DNA of 64,000 nucleotides from Bilabrum cf. latius (lineage: Eukaryota; Bigyra: Bicosoecida; Bigyra; Bicosoecida). Positions 1 through 8,854 of the stretch are shown one piece after another (the stretch's first letter is position 1; the number at the start of each line of letters is the position of its first letter). The stretch spans positions 62,001 to 126,000 of the forward strand of contig CBCXTV010000003.1 of assembly GCA_965178125.1 (NCBI GenBank). The letters are read 5' to 3'. The notes under the pieces were generated by a model. The model did not search any database. It was not told the DNA's origin and was given only the letters and a program-made list of their open reading frames with translations. The position numbers and the translations under genes were made by a program.

Positions 1-1106
1 GTTGGATGCCCGATGTGCAAAAGAGAGGATATTGTCCGTCGGCGTTCTCTCTTCACCTTGTGCGGAAGGGTTGGGTGCCTGATTTCAGACAGAGAAGGTC
101 TCGTCCGTCGGGAGCGCTTAGGAATACTTCCGGATGGGGCGTCCAGACGCGGTCCAGGACCTCCAGCTCGTCGGGGTCAATGTCGCCCGCGCCGTCCGTG
201 CCTTTGACGCCCTCTGGATCGATGATGCCCACGATCTTTGTCATCTCGGACGACACACGTCCCAGCTGCTCTTTGGTAGTGCATTACCTCATTGACCCCG
301 AAGCGTTGAATATTTAATGAAGACCCTTCGGAAGCTGACGAAGTTTGTCAGCTTGTCGGAGCGCAGCCTGGGTCCTTGTCAACAAACATGGAGGGTTTCG
401 GGGGCGGATTTCCAGCGTTCCGCCTTGATTTCGAGTGCACCTCGAGGTCGGGATCGAAGCGGGGCGGGCGGTTCGTCATCCTCTGTGATACGCTTAGGAG
501 GCGCCGACTTGATGCCCACCTTGTCCCCCAATCACTCCAGACGTAACTGGGGAACTCTTCCCGTCGTGGGCCGGGTACGCCTCCGAATCCCACGCGAGCC
601 GTTCCCCACGGCGCACCGATAAGCGCCGCTGCAAGCGTACCAAGAGGGGCGTACCAAGAGGTGCTTCCTTCGCTCGGCAGTGTGGCACTTCAAGCAGTAG
701 AATGTGCCACTCCCAGCACGTAGGTGGAGTTTGCAAGCTGCCGGCCGACATGCTCGTGTGGTGACCTCCGGCGCACCGATAAGTGCCGCTGCAAGCGCAC
801 CAATACTACTTCGCTTGGGAGCGTGGCACTTTAAGCAATGCAGTGCGCCGGTTTTCGTGCACGCCCAGTCGCGCGGACGCCGCAGGTGGCTTGGCCGTAG
901 GATAGAATTAGTGGCGGGTCGGTTTTGCATGTCTTCCCTCTCCTCTTGATATGGTACAGAAAGGCAAGAGCCTGACGATGCAGACGGAACTCCTGGATTT
1001 CACCGCCACATTCCTAGTCAAGACAGCCCTCGACTAAACAGACGCCGAGTTATCTTGAGCAGCATCCCACGACGCAGTGATGTGGACGGCAAGGGTGATG
1101 CCATGC
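1..1106. other. No recognisable gene
   Basis: Short overlapping frames on both strands, none with a recognisable domain. On the minus strand two CLKCH motifs occur about 55 residues apart, near 830 and 680, which might be zinc-protein debris. Bases 719-768 copy part of the palindrome arm found at 4738-4785. Confidence 0.5.
601..860. repeat. Imperfect direct repeat around a palindrome-arm fragment
   Basis: Two related segments, about 611-690 and 771-860, both start ggcgcaccgataag and run to a tggcacttcaagca or tggcactttaagca motif. Between them sits a 50-bp piece of the 4689-4885 palindrome arm. Unit C has a single, unsplit version at about 53011-53110, so A and B appear to carry an insertion plus duplication here. 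Confidence 0.55.
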
Positions 1107-1149
1107 TTTCCGGGCCTCCCATGTGACCGCTTTTTGCGTACCGAAACAC
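1107..1149 (+). repeat. 43-bp junction repeat, copy A1
   Basis: A 43-bp segment beginning tttccgggcctcccatgtga and ending accgaaacac. Eight copies lie in the window. This one sits directly at the left edge of the gene-fragment patchwork. Confidence 0.75.
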
Positions 1150-1153
1150 TTTC

Positions 1154-1490
1154 CGAGGTCGACGCCCCGGCGGAGCACGCCGGCGCGGCGGCAAGCGTCG
1201 ATGTTGCGGGCGGCCCAGCCATGAGGTACATGATCAAGTACGCGGAAAGCACGCAGAGCGTCGTCAATCCGTTCGTGAGCCGCGAGTTCCAAAAGGTCTT
1301 CGAGCACATCCCCCCGGAAAGCACGCAGAGCATCGTCAATCCGTTCGTGAGCCGCGAGTTCCAAAAGGTCTTCGAGCACATCCCCCCGGAAAGCACGCAG
1401 AGCATCGTCAATCCGTTCGTGAGCCGCGAGTTCCAAAAGGTCTTCGAGCACATCCCCCGGATGATGTCGAGCATGCGGACGCCCTGCTCC
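1154..1490 (+). pseudogene. Fused fragments of zinc-protein and glycosyltransferase genes
   Basis: Bases 1154-1214 match the four-CxxC zinc-protein gene (18610-18670; reads VDAPAEHAGAAASVDVAGG). From about 1218 the sequence switches to the C-terminal part of the glycosyltransferase gene (about 10867-10998; motif ESTQxxVxPFVSRxxQKVFEH), there expanded into three tandem units. The frame stays open across the join. No start or intact domain is present, so this is debris or an exon-shuffling product. Confidence 0.65.
1245..1458 (+). repeat. 72-bp coding tandem repeat, three units
   Basis: Units begin at 1245, 1317 and 1389. Each encodes a 24-residue block starting ESTQS and ending FEHIPP. The parent gene has one such block (near 10897-10968). 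Because 72 is a multiple of three, all frames stay open on both strands, producing spurious minus-strand ORFs. Confidence 0.85.
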
Positions 1491-1512
1491 GGATGATGTC
1501 GGCCATGCGGAC

Positions 1513-1689
1513 GCTCTTCCCAGACCTTGCGCGGCAGCGGGACGAAAATGGAGCTCTCCCTGCACCGCAAGCACGCCGGAAACCTGGTGCACTTCCACGT
1601 ATGCATGACGGACTCCGAGAGGTCGCATCGTTGTCGCGTGGCGGAGGATTTCATTTGGGCCGGCAGCAGGCCGAATGTCGTGTACGGCT
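1513..1689 (+). pseudogene. Rep-like gene fragment with the HUH motif
   Basis: Bases 1513-1546 match the Rep gene near 15003-15032 and 1546-1689 match 15310-15455, including the His-Phe-His core of the HUH nuclease motif. About 280 bp of the parent between these pieces is deleted at a short shared gaa. The fragment ends at VVYG, where it abuts zinc-protein sequence. It lacks the helicase domain and cannot be a functional initiator. Confidence 0.75.
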
Positions 1690-1693
1690 TTTA

Positions 1694-1965
1694 GGTACCG
1701 AACCCGAGCTCCCGGCAGCAGCGCAGGCGGCATGCTTGGGGCGGCACGTGGATCTTCGACGACGCCATTACGCTCAGCGATTGCGGGTCGAGGGTGCAGA
1801 TCGACGCGCCGCAGTCGAAGCTCTTGGCGATGGTCGTGCCCCGGAAGTCGGGCCAGTGGATTCCTCATAGGCTGCGCTCGCGTACGATCTGGTATTTGGG
1901 TGGGGAGCAGTCGGCCGTGATCACCAACCTCAAGTGCCAGGCCTGCAGTCGGGTCAAGCAGGCGG
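1694..1965 (+). pseudogene. Fragment of the two-CxxC zinc-protein gene
   Basis: Matches about 23685-23945 of the overlapping zinc-protein gene, from the PSSRQQRR region through the first CxxC (LKCQACSRVKQ). The second CxxC pair is missing here. The right edge shares ggcgg with the following zinc-protein fragment, consistent with microhomology joining. Confidence 0.7.
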
Positions 1966-3835
1966 GAACGGCATTCTCCGAGTCTCTTTGCCGATGATGT
2001 CTGAGGAGAAACCGTCCGAGAGCATTGCTGTTTCCTTGGGAGACGGCCGCAATCTTCGTGGGCGTCAAGGCGCCGGTAATATGGGAAACGAGGGCGGCAT
2101 GTTGGCGCGCGAGGTCGACGCCCCGGCGGAGCACGCCGGCGCGGCGGCAAGCGTCGATGTTCAGGCGGCCCCCACATCGAGAGCGGCGGCGCGGAGGCGG
2201 CGTCCACGGGGATGCTCGGAGAGGAGAGCGGCAAGGCAGCGCCGAAGGAGGACGCCGAAGACGACGGCGGCAAGAAGACGGAGGAGGAGGATGCTCGCGA
2301 CGTATGGTCAGACGCAGCCGCTTGGAAGGCGGGTGGCGGCGTGGCAGACGGGAAGGATGTCGGAACCTGGGGTTCATGGAAGACGCCTGCGAAGTCGTCA
2401 TGGGGGGAGCCGTACGTGCCGTGGCAGGTCGCGCCGGAGCCGGCGGAGGAGGCGACATGGACTTGCAACGCGTGCCAGGGCCTAAGCCCCGGTCAGAGTA
2501 CTTCAAGAAGTGGAAGGACTGGATCCAACCAGTTTGCCGGGTGTGTTGCGACAAGTTCGACAACGCGACGCCGTGGTGGGTGAGGTGCAAGAATTGCAAA
2601 AACGAGTTTCCGGCGTACCGATTTCCCCAGATCCGCCGGAAGAGGGAGAACCTGCGCTACTTCTTCCCTGAGGACTGGTGCGCGAAGTGCCTGGTTGCGC
2701 GTGGCTGGAGTCTCCATGATGTCCGTTCCTCTGCGGGTGAAGCGAAGCGTTGGGTGCCAAAAGCTTGCGCGAATACCGCTGACGGCGACAACGACGCTCG
2801 TGCTCCCGCGCGCGACGAGCCTTCTGCAGGGGACGCCGCCTCGTGCAGCAACGCCGTGCGTCAGAGTCCTTCGCGTGACGAGGCCTTGGACGATATCAAC
2901 CGGGCCATGGAGCTTCTCCGGAATGCGGAGAAATTCATCTCCGCGATGCCATCGTGCACGCAGTGTGCGGTGGAGGACCAGTTGATGCAGGGCATCGTCA
3001 AAGACCAGGCCCTCTTGGATATCTTCTCCGGCAAGATAACGGACTGGATCAAATACAATCCGGCCACTCTTGGGGCGATCCAATCCCATCGAAACGCATG
3101 GCTGTGGGCTGAGAACCACACGCCGACGGAATGGCTCATGGTTGTCGAGGATGATATCGAACCTCGCGAAGCATGCGTGGATCGGCTACTCGTAGTTCTT
3201 CACGCCATCGCGAAAAACCCCAAGGTGACGCAGATGGCCATGTTAGCGGGGTCAGAAGCACCGAGAATGGTCAGCCTCCAGCGCGGAAACTCCACCTCCA
3301 TCCACAACTGCGAGCGCCTCTTGGACGTGCGGACCTATCCGGCGCACTGGGTAGACAACACATTTGTGGTCCCCTTCCACGTCGGCATGGGCCTAAAGTG
3401 GTATCTCATCAGCCCGGAGGGGAGGAAGGCGCTCCTGAAGATGCGGATCCCGAACCGAAGCTTCGAACGCTGCGTCTGGCGCCGCATCTTCGACACGTTC
3501 CAAGGGCCGGTATGTAAGTGGGAAGATTGCTTCCGCATGACATCTGTGCTGGCAGCCAGCCCGGTCCTCGCATCGACTCCCGAGAGCATGGACACGGAGT
3601 GGGGGGGCTCGGGACGACGAAGTGCGGATGCAGGGCACAGTATGAAACCGTACATAATGATCGACCCGAGTGACGACTGGACTCTTGGCGAGCGATTAAA
3701 CACATTGTCCGTCGTGATGTCCGTGTGCGCGGCCCTGAGTTGGGGGGTTGTCCTCGTCTGGGAAAAAACAGAGCGCGTGCCCATCTCCTACGAAGACTTG
3801 TGCGGTGTTCACGAGCACGCCGGCGAAACCTCGAG
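1963..3835 (+). pseudogene. Chimeric ORF: zinc protein fused to glycosyltransferase
   Basis: A patch of the four-CxxC zinc-protein gene (1963-2950, a diverged version) joins 40 bp of the two-CxxC gene (2953-2993, CTQCAVEDQLMQG) and then the glycosyltransferase gene (2993-3830, equivalent to 9058-9895). Frame is kept through both joins, giving an ORF that closes at 3920. The glycosyltransferase part keeps the SHRNAW and EDD motifs. A one-base deletion near 2484 puts the first CxxC pair out of frame, so the upstream 150 residues of the open frame are a shadow. It could still yield a zinc-knuckle/GT fusion, but decay is more likely. Confidence 0.6.
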
Positions 3836-3840
3836 TTTTG

Positions 3841-3955
3841 GCATCAAGATCGTGTCGCGGCCAGGCTGTACGACGGCGGCAAGAAGACGGAGAAGGAGGA
3901 TGCTCACGGTATCGCCCTGATCATCTGCACGACTTCGTGGGGCTCCATGACGTAA
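3841..3955 (+). pseudogene. Three micro-fragments in series
   Basis: About 30 bp of the two-CxxC gene (near 24132, IKIVSRPGC), 35 bp of the four-CxxC gene (GGKKTEEED region, near 18763), and 50 bp of the Rep gene around helicase motif C (ALIICT, near 16125-16160). The pieces are only 30-50 bp long. Confidence 0.55.
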
Positions 3956-4003
3956 CGGCGAGCGAGAACATTGACTGGTGGCGTGGCTGGAGGATCTCGG
4001 GAA

Positions 4004-4190
4004 CACACGGCGGGCGAGCCGTTTTTCAAAAGGAGCACGGGTCCTTCGGGACGCCATTTCACTTACGGCGGGCGAGCCGTTTTCCGAATGGTGCGGGGGT
4101 CCTACTGATGCACACGGCGATCGCTGGTTCACTCACGGCGGGCGAGCCGTTTTCCGAATGGTGCGGAGTCCTCCAGATGACCACGGTGAT
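4004..4190. repeat. Tandem GC-rich repeat (cggcgggcgagccg)
   Basis: Three copies of cggcgggcgagccgttttc (one with ttttt), followed by variable 45-60 bp spacers. Units B and C carry an extra 139-bp duplication of this block. The core contains the self-complementary cggcgggcgagccg. Confidence 0.65.
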
Positions 4191-4310
4191 GGGTGGCAGC
4201 ATGTCATAGGCGCGCCGTCGGAAGCTTCCCCTTCGAGTGCTGCCTAAAACTGAGAAACCTGGAGATCCTAGCATCGTATGGAGGCACGAGGTAACACCAG
4301 TGGGGTCCGT

Positions 4311-4386
4311 TCTCCGCTTCAATTCCTGTCCCAAATCCGATTCCCATTTCGAGACCGAAAAAGGTGACCCGGAAAACGACGGTACT
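4311..4386 (+). repeat. 76-bp direct repeat, left of satellite (unit A)
   Basis: Begins tctccgcttcaattcctgtc and is identical to 5887-5962. The two copies bracket the palindrome and satellite block. A much-diverged relative lies near 7645-7700. Confidence 0.8.
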
Positions 4387-4411
4387 TATTTCTGAACCGT
4401 TTTCCGGACGC

Positions 4412-4454
4412 TTTCCGGGCCTCCCATGTGACCGCTTTTTGCGTACCGAAACAC
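4412..4454 (+). repeat. 43-bp junction repeat, copy A2
   Basis: Same 43-bp repeat as at 1107, here preceded by gaaccgttttccggacg and followed by the fragment of the zinc-protein upstream region. Confidence 0.75.
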
Positions 4455-4475
4455 GTTCCGCGCGTGAGGAGCAGA

Positions 4476-4688
4476 TGCGGATCTCCGCGGGGTCCTATTT
4501 GTGTCTTTTTTCGGGGGACGAAATCGGGCGCACTTCTCGTGCCGATTTGTGGTCGTCTCTGAAACCGGCTGCGAGTCGGGAAAGGTGCCCGAGATGCTCG
4601 TGTCCTTGGCTTCGTATTTCTCCGCATATTCTTCAAACGCGGGCGGCAGTGGCTTCTGCGCGGGAGCTTCCCGAGTGGGTCCGTCGTG
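4476..4688 (+). pseudogene. Upstream region of the four-CxxC zinc gene, fragment
   Basis: Bases 4476-4660 match 18090-18260, spanning the upstream sequence and first codons of the four-CxxC gene. Bases 4661-4688 match the 3' end of that gene (gcgggagcttccc, near 19540). So 5' and 3' ends are joined with the whole middle missing. Present only in unit A. Confidence 0.6.
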
Positions 4689-4885
4689 CAGTGCGCTGGG
4701 TAGGTCCGCAGGTCAAGGAGGCGTTCGCAGTTATAGACGTAGGTGGAGTTTGCGAGCTGCCGGCCGACATGCACATGTGGTGACCGGAGGTCACCACATG
4801 AGCATGTCGGCCGGCAGCTCGCAAACTCCACCTACGTCTATAACTGCGAACGCCTCCTTGACCTGCGGACCTACCCAGCGCACTG
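4689..4885. repeat. Near-perfect 97-bp-arm palindrome (unit A only)
   Basis: Arms 4689-4785 and 4789-4885 are complementary with a single mismatch (4773 against 4801) and a 3-base loop. The right arm and the following 60 bp are a diverged copy of the glycosyltransferase gene around the NCERLLDVRTYPAH region; the left arm is its inverted copy. Such a sequence would cruciform readily, and units B and C have lost the 493-bp block containing it. Confidence 0.9.
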
Positions 4886-4975
4886 AGCAGACAACGCATT
4901 TGTGGTCCCCCTCCACGTCGGCATGGGCTTGAAGTGGTACCTCAGGAGGATTTCACTTGCGCCGGCCCCCCAGGA

Positions 4976-5886
4976 TTTCGCCAAAAATGGCCGATCCGCA
5001 CAAGGAATTTAAGTTGCGGCGACACAGCTCGGACCCCGGCTTTTTTTTTGGCTGTTTCGGGGCCCCAAGAGGGCTCCCGGCCCCAAAAAGGGCAAAACGC
5101 GAGGTTGTGGTGGAAAAAATGGGCCCCAAGGAGCCCCCAAACGACGCAAAACGCCACGTTGTGGTGGATTTTAGAGCCCCTAAATCGCCCAAAAAAGACG
5201 CAAAACGCCACGTGGTGGTGGATTTTAGAGCCCCTAAATCGCCAAAAAAGACGCAAAACGCCACGTTGTAGTGGATTTTAGAGCCCCTAAATCGCCCAAC
5301 AAAGACGCAAAACGCCACGTTGTGGTGTTTTTTTTTTGAGCGTTTTCGGGGGGCTCGGAAGGGGATTTGGCCAAAAATGGCCGATCCACACAAGGACTTT
5401 AAGTTGCGGCGACACAGTTCGGGCCCCGGTTTGTTTTTGCGGTTTGGGGGCCCCGAGAGGGCTCCCGGCCCCAAAAAGGGCAAAACGCGAGGTTGTGGTG
5501 GAAAAAATGGGCCCCAGGCAGCCCCCAAACGACGCAAAACGCCACGTTGTGGTGGATTTTAGAGCCCCTAAATCGCCCAAAAAAGACGCAAAACGCCACG
5601 TTGTGGTGGATTTTAGAGCCCCTAAATCGCCCCAAAGAGACGCAAAACGCCACGTTGTAGTGGATTTTAGAGCCCCTAAACCGCCCTAAAAAGACGCAAA
5701 ACGCCACGTTGTGGTGTTTTTTTTGAGCGTTTTGGGGGGGCCCGGAAGGGGACCCCCCCAGGATTTGGCCAAAAATGGCCGATCCACACAAGGAATTTAA
5801 GTTGCGGCGACACAGTTCGGGCCCCGGGGTTTGTTTTGCTGTTTGGGGGCCCCAAGAGGGCTCCCGGGAGGCCCTAGAGTGGCCCT
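4976..5886. repeat. Hierarchical satellite, 54-bp units in about 394-bp superunits
   Basis: The gacgcaaaacgccac unit starts at 5143, 5197, 5250, 5304 and again at 5531, 5585, 5639, 5693, a 54-bp period. Superunits start at the atggccgatcc motif at 4987, 5379 and 5775, with GGGGCCCC-rich spacers. The 54-bp period equals 18 codons, so frames stay open on both strands. The mix of homopolymer variation and strand-symmetric openness suggests satellite rather than protein. Confidence 0.8.
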
Positions 5887-5962
5887 TCTCCGCTTCAATT
5901 CCTGTCCCAAATCCGATTCCCATTTCGAGACCGAAAAAGGTGACCCGGAAAACGACGGTACT
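5887..5962 (+). repeat. 76-bp direct repeat, right of satellite (unit A)
   Basis: Identical to 4311-4386 and in the same orientation. It continues into a diverging tail that is faintly echoed near 7700-7790. Confidence 0.8.
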
Positions 5963-8854
5963 CTCCGTCACTCCATCTGGCGGCGAAAATTGCCTCAGTT
6001 TCCGGTCCCCGATTCCGGGCCCAGGGACCCCCGAAATTCCCGATTCCGCGCAGTGCCGAAAGCTCGACATAAACCACAAACACGACACACAACACAACAC
6101 GATAGCGCCTCCCCACGCGCGGGATTGGGTCCTTCCGCTCGTTGCATGTGAGCTGCAGTGTGTTCTTGCCGGGAATGTCACTGGAAGTCGCGCTGCAGTC
6201 TGCTCAGGGCGCCTTATGACCATGAAGGCGTCTCAGCACCCGCGACGGCAAGAGGGGGCACGCACGACGTTGCGAAGCACCCGCCCTGGGTGAAGAAACT
6301 GCGTATCCACAGGAGTCACGTTCAGGTGCGCGAGAATTGGAAAGGCGGGGTAACTGGTGCAGAGGAGCTTGTTCGCAGCGCGGCTTCCACCAGCGCCGCT
6401 GACGGTAAGATGCATCGGTCTCGGTACATGAGTCGGCACGGTGTTGCGTGATTGACTTCACGATGCGGGAGTGTGCAGCCTTCCGCAGCGGGAGAATTGT
6501 ATCTCCCCACGACCGCCGAAAAAAAAAGGCTATGCTGGACTCGTTCCAGGGAAGGCTATGCGATGAGTATCTCTAGGCGCTTTCCGGAAGACCCACCCAC
6601 TACACGCTGGTCAGCCCTCCCAAGCGGGAGTGAACCGCGGAGCCGCGGGCCCGTGAGCGCTGCTGCTACGATCATTTCTGCCCGTTTGACTCTCGCCCAC
6701 TCTTGCCGTGACCAAAGACGCGCAGATCCTTATGACGCATGACACCTCGTCGAGGTGTCGAGACTGCCTCACATTCCCGTTACGGAGACCCACAGCACTG
6801 CGACAACGAAATCGGTCACGAAGAGAGCAAGAGGCCGCGCACCTGAGCATCACAAAAACCCCGACAGACATAAACAACACCGTACCGTGAAGTCCCTGCG
6901 ACGAGGGGATGCTAAGCGGCTCCCACGGCGGCTCCTCTGCGGGAGAAGCTGCCGCAGACCTCGAGATGGGATGCACATGATTGCGAAGATTGCGGAACTC
7001 GTCCGAAGCCGGTCGCACGAGGGTCACAGCGAATGGAGGCATATCTATGAAATAGAGTCTGCGTGCAAAGCAGCATTCCAAACGATCGTCCGCATTCTTC
7101 CGAGCAAATCCTTGGGAGCACACATCCTGCGGACGACATCTCTTTTCTGTCCACCCCAGCGTACTCCCCGCACACACTTCTCGCGAATGATTGAGAATTC
7201 TGTGCGGCACATGTAATATCAGGCTACCATGATACGCGGAATGGCGTGCTATTGCTCGCACGTTCGTGCGCCCCCTTCCGAATGCGCTTACCACATCACT
7301 ATGTTCGTCGGCAACCGTATACACCGTAGGGGTCTTCCCTCCGACACCAAGCGTACACGACTGGCAGTAATAGCGCAGCGTAGATGTTTCGGGCGTCGCC
7401 CAGGACAAGTGTCGACGCCCGGTTCGTCACGATCACTACGTGTGCACTTCACTCACCGCCCTCCAGCCGCTAGACTTCTTTTGGAACGCGACATCCTACG
7501 ACGCGCTATGACACGTAGCCGTAAACCGCAGACGGCCTCGCGTTCACTGCTTGCAGCGCAAGAGCGTGAACGAGAACCGCCCGCGTGGCACACCTTCGCA
7601 GGCGCGGAAGACAAAAAGTTCCTTCTAAGCTTGTATTCGGGTCCGAAAGCCAAATTCCACTTCGGGGTCGAGAAGGGCGACCCGGGAAATCACCGTACGC
7701 TCTGTGAATCCATTTCCCGGGGAAAGTCCCCGAGTTCCCGCTACCCGGTCCCAGGCCCAGCGACCCAGGAAAGTTCCCGTCCCCCCGCATGCGGAAACCT
7801 CCCACGAAGCACGCCCACCTCACGCTTCACACGCAAAAGTCCAGGAGTCAAATCCATTCCGGACCCAGCAGTTCACCCCCCGTGACGATTGGGAAAGGCT
7901 CTTGCACACACCTTCTCGTCCGAGCAGTCTATGGAGCACACGCCTGTCTTCGTTGCCTTTTCCGGCCAAAAATGCAGGGAGTTCGAAGGGGAAGTAGCAA
8001 ACGCGGAAGACCGCTTTCGAAACGCAGGTGCTCAGGGAAAAACAACCAGAGCGTCCCTGATCCTCGGCAGAGCCGTCCAGGAGGGACGGGCACGGACGGG
8101 CATCGCAGATCTTGCAGCGCCACCATTCGCCGGGATGGGCGACCGGACGAGGGCGACCACAAGTACGTAGCGTGCGACGTCCGTCAGTCGCCATGTTGCG
8201 CTCATTCGCTTTCGCGGCACGACTTCCAGGGCCGGCCTTACTCACTCCTCGGAGTCCGCGTGTGGATTCTCCCCTGCGCACGATCTGCCGCTCTAGATGC
8301 TACACAAAGATCCCGCTCGGATGACCCCCTCTGTGCATTCTGCAAGATTTTACGCGCCTCCATTCAATGCGCGAAGCATGCACCGCAGCAGTCTGAGTCC
8401 GGTGACCACCTTCAATAGCGTGGGACAAATTCCGTCCGCGATGTGCATTCGGGCATGCTCCCCTTTCCGAGTCTCTGTGACCCGTAGTGCGTCCGCGGCC
8501 AACGACTCAGGACTCCACGATGGTACGCACGAGTTGCATTCCTTGCACGAAGCGTGCGGAGAGAAAGCGATGCTCAGACATCGAGGCGCTTGGAGGGTCT
8601 GCACACGACATGCTTCGAGAGGCCATGCAAACATGCGAAACCAGAACTGAGGTTCCTCATCGTTCCTGCTGTCGAGCGCTCAATTGGGGCATCGGATCAG
8701 GACGAAGCTCGCGAAGAGAGGACGCGGGTGTCCCCATCCAAAAATCCGCCGCCTTCAAGGCTCATGTTCCCGGATCCTGCATTCGCGAGTTTCGGGAGCA
8801 GAAGTGCAAGATCGCCGCTGGACACACAGCGCATGCCATTTCCCGTCTCTGGAG
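5963..8854. other. 2.9 kb without a recognisable gene
   Basis: Several open frames of 150-265 codons exist on both strands (for example minus 6611-7408 and plus 7229-7885), but they overlap each other, are rich in Arg, Ser and Pro, and show no family signature. A diverged relative of the 76-bp repeat lies at about 7645-7790. The stretch may hold the promoter, leader or upstream exons of the downstream glycosyltransferase gene. Confidence 0.5.

Noticed and set aside
1245-1458. CRISPR-like array
   Set aside because: The 72-bp units are contiguous without unique spacers and derive from a coding sequence.
1050-2468. Long minus-strand ORF (472 codons) and its counterparts in units B and C
   Set aside because: It runs antisense through plus-strand gene fragments and 72-bp repeats; the openness follows from GC richness and repeat length divisible by three.
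5143-5727. A repetitive protein with 18-residue repeats
   Set aside because: Frames are equally open on both strands, homopolymers vary in length and there is no plausible start; satellite is the simpler reading.
6611-7408. Minus-strand ORF of 265 codons in the gene-poor stretch
   Set aside because: No recognisable family; several overlapping frames are equally open; conservation between units is uninformative because the DNA itself is nearly identical.
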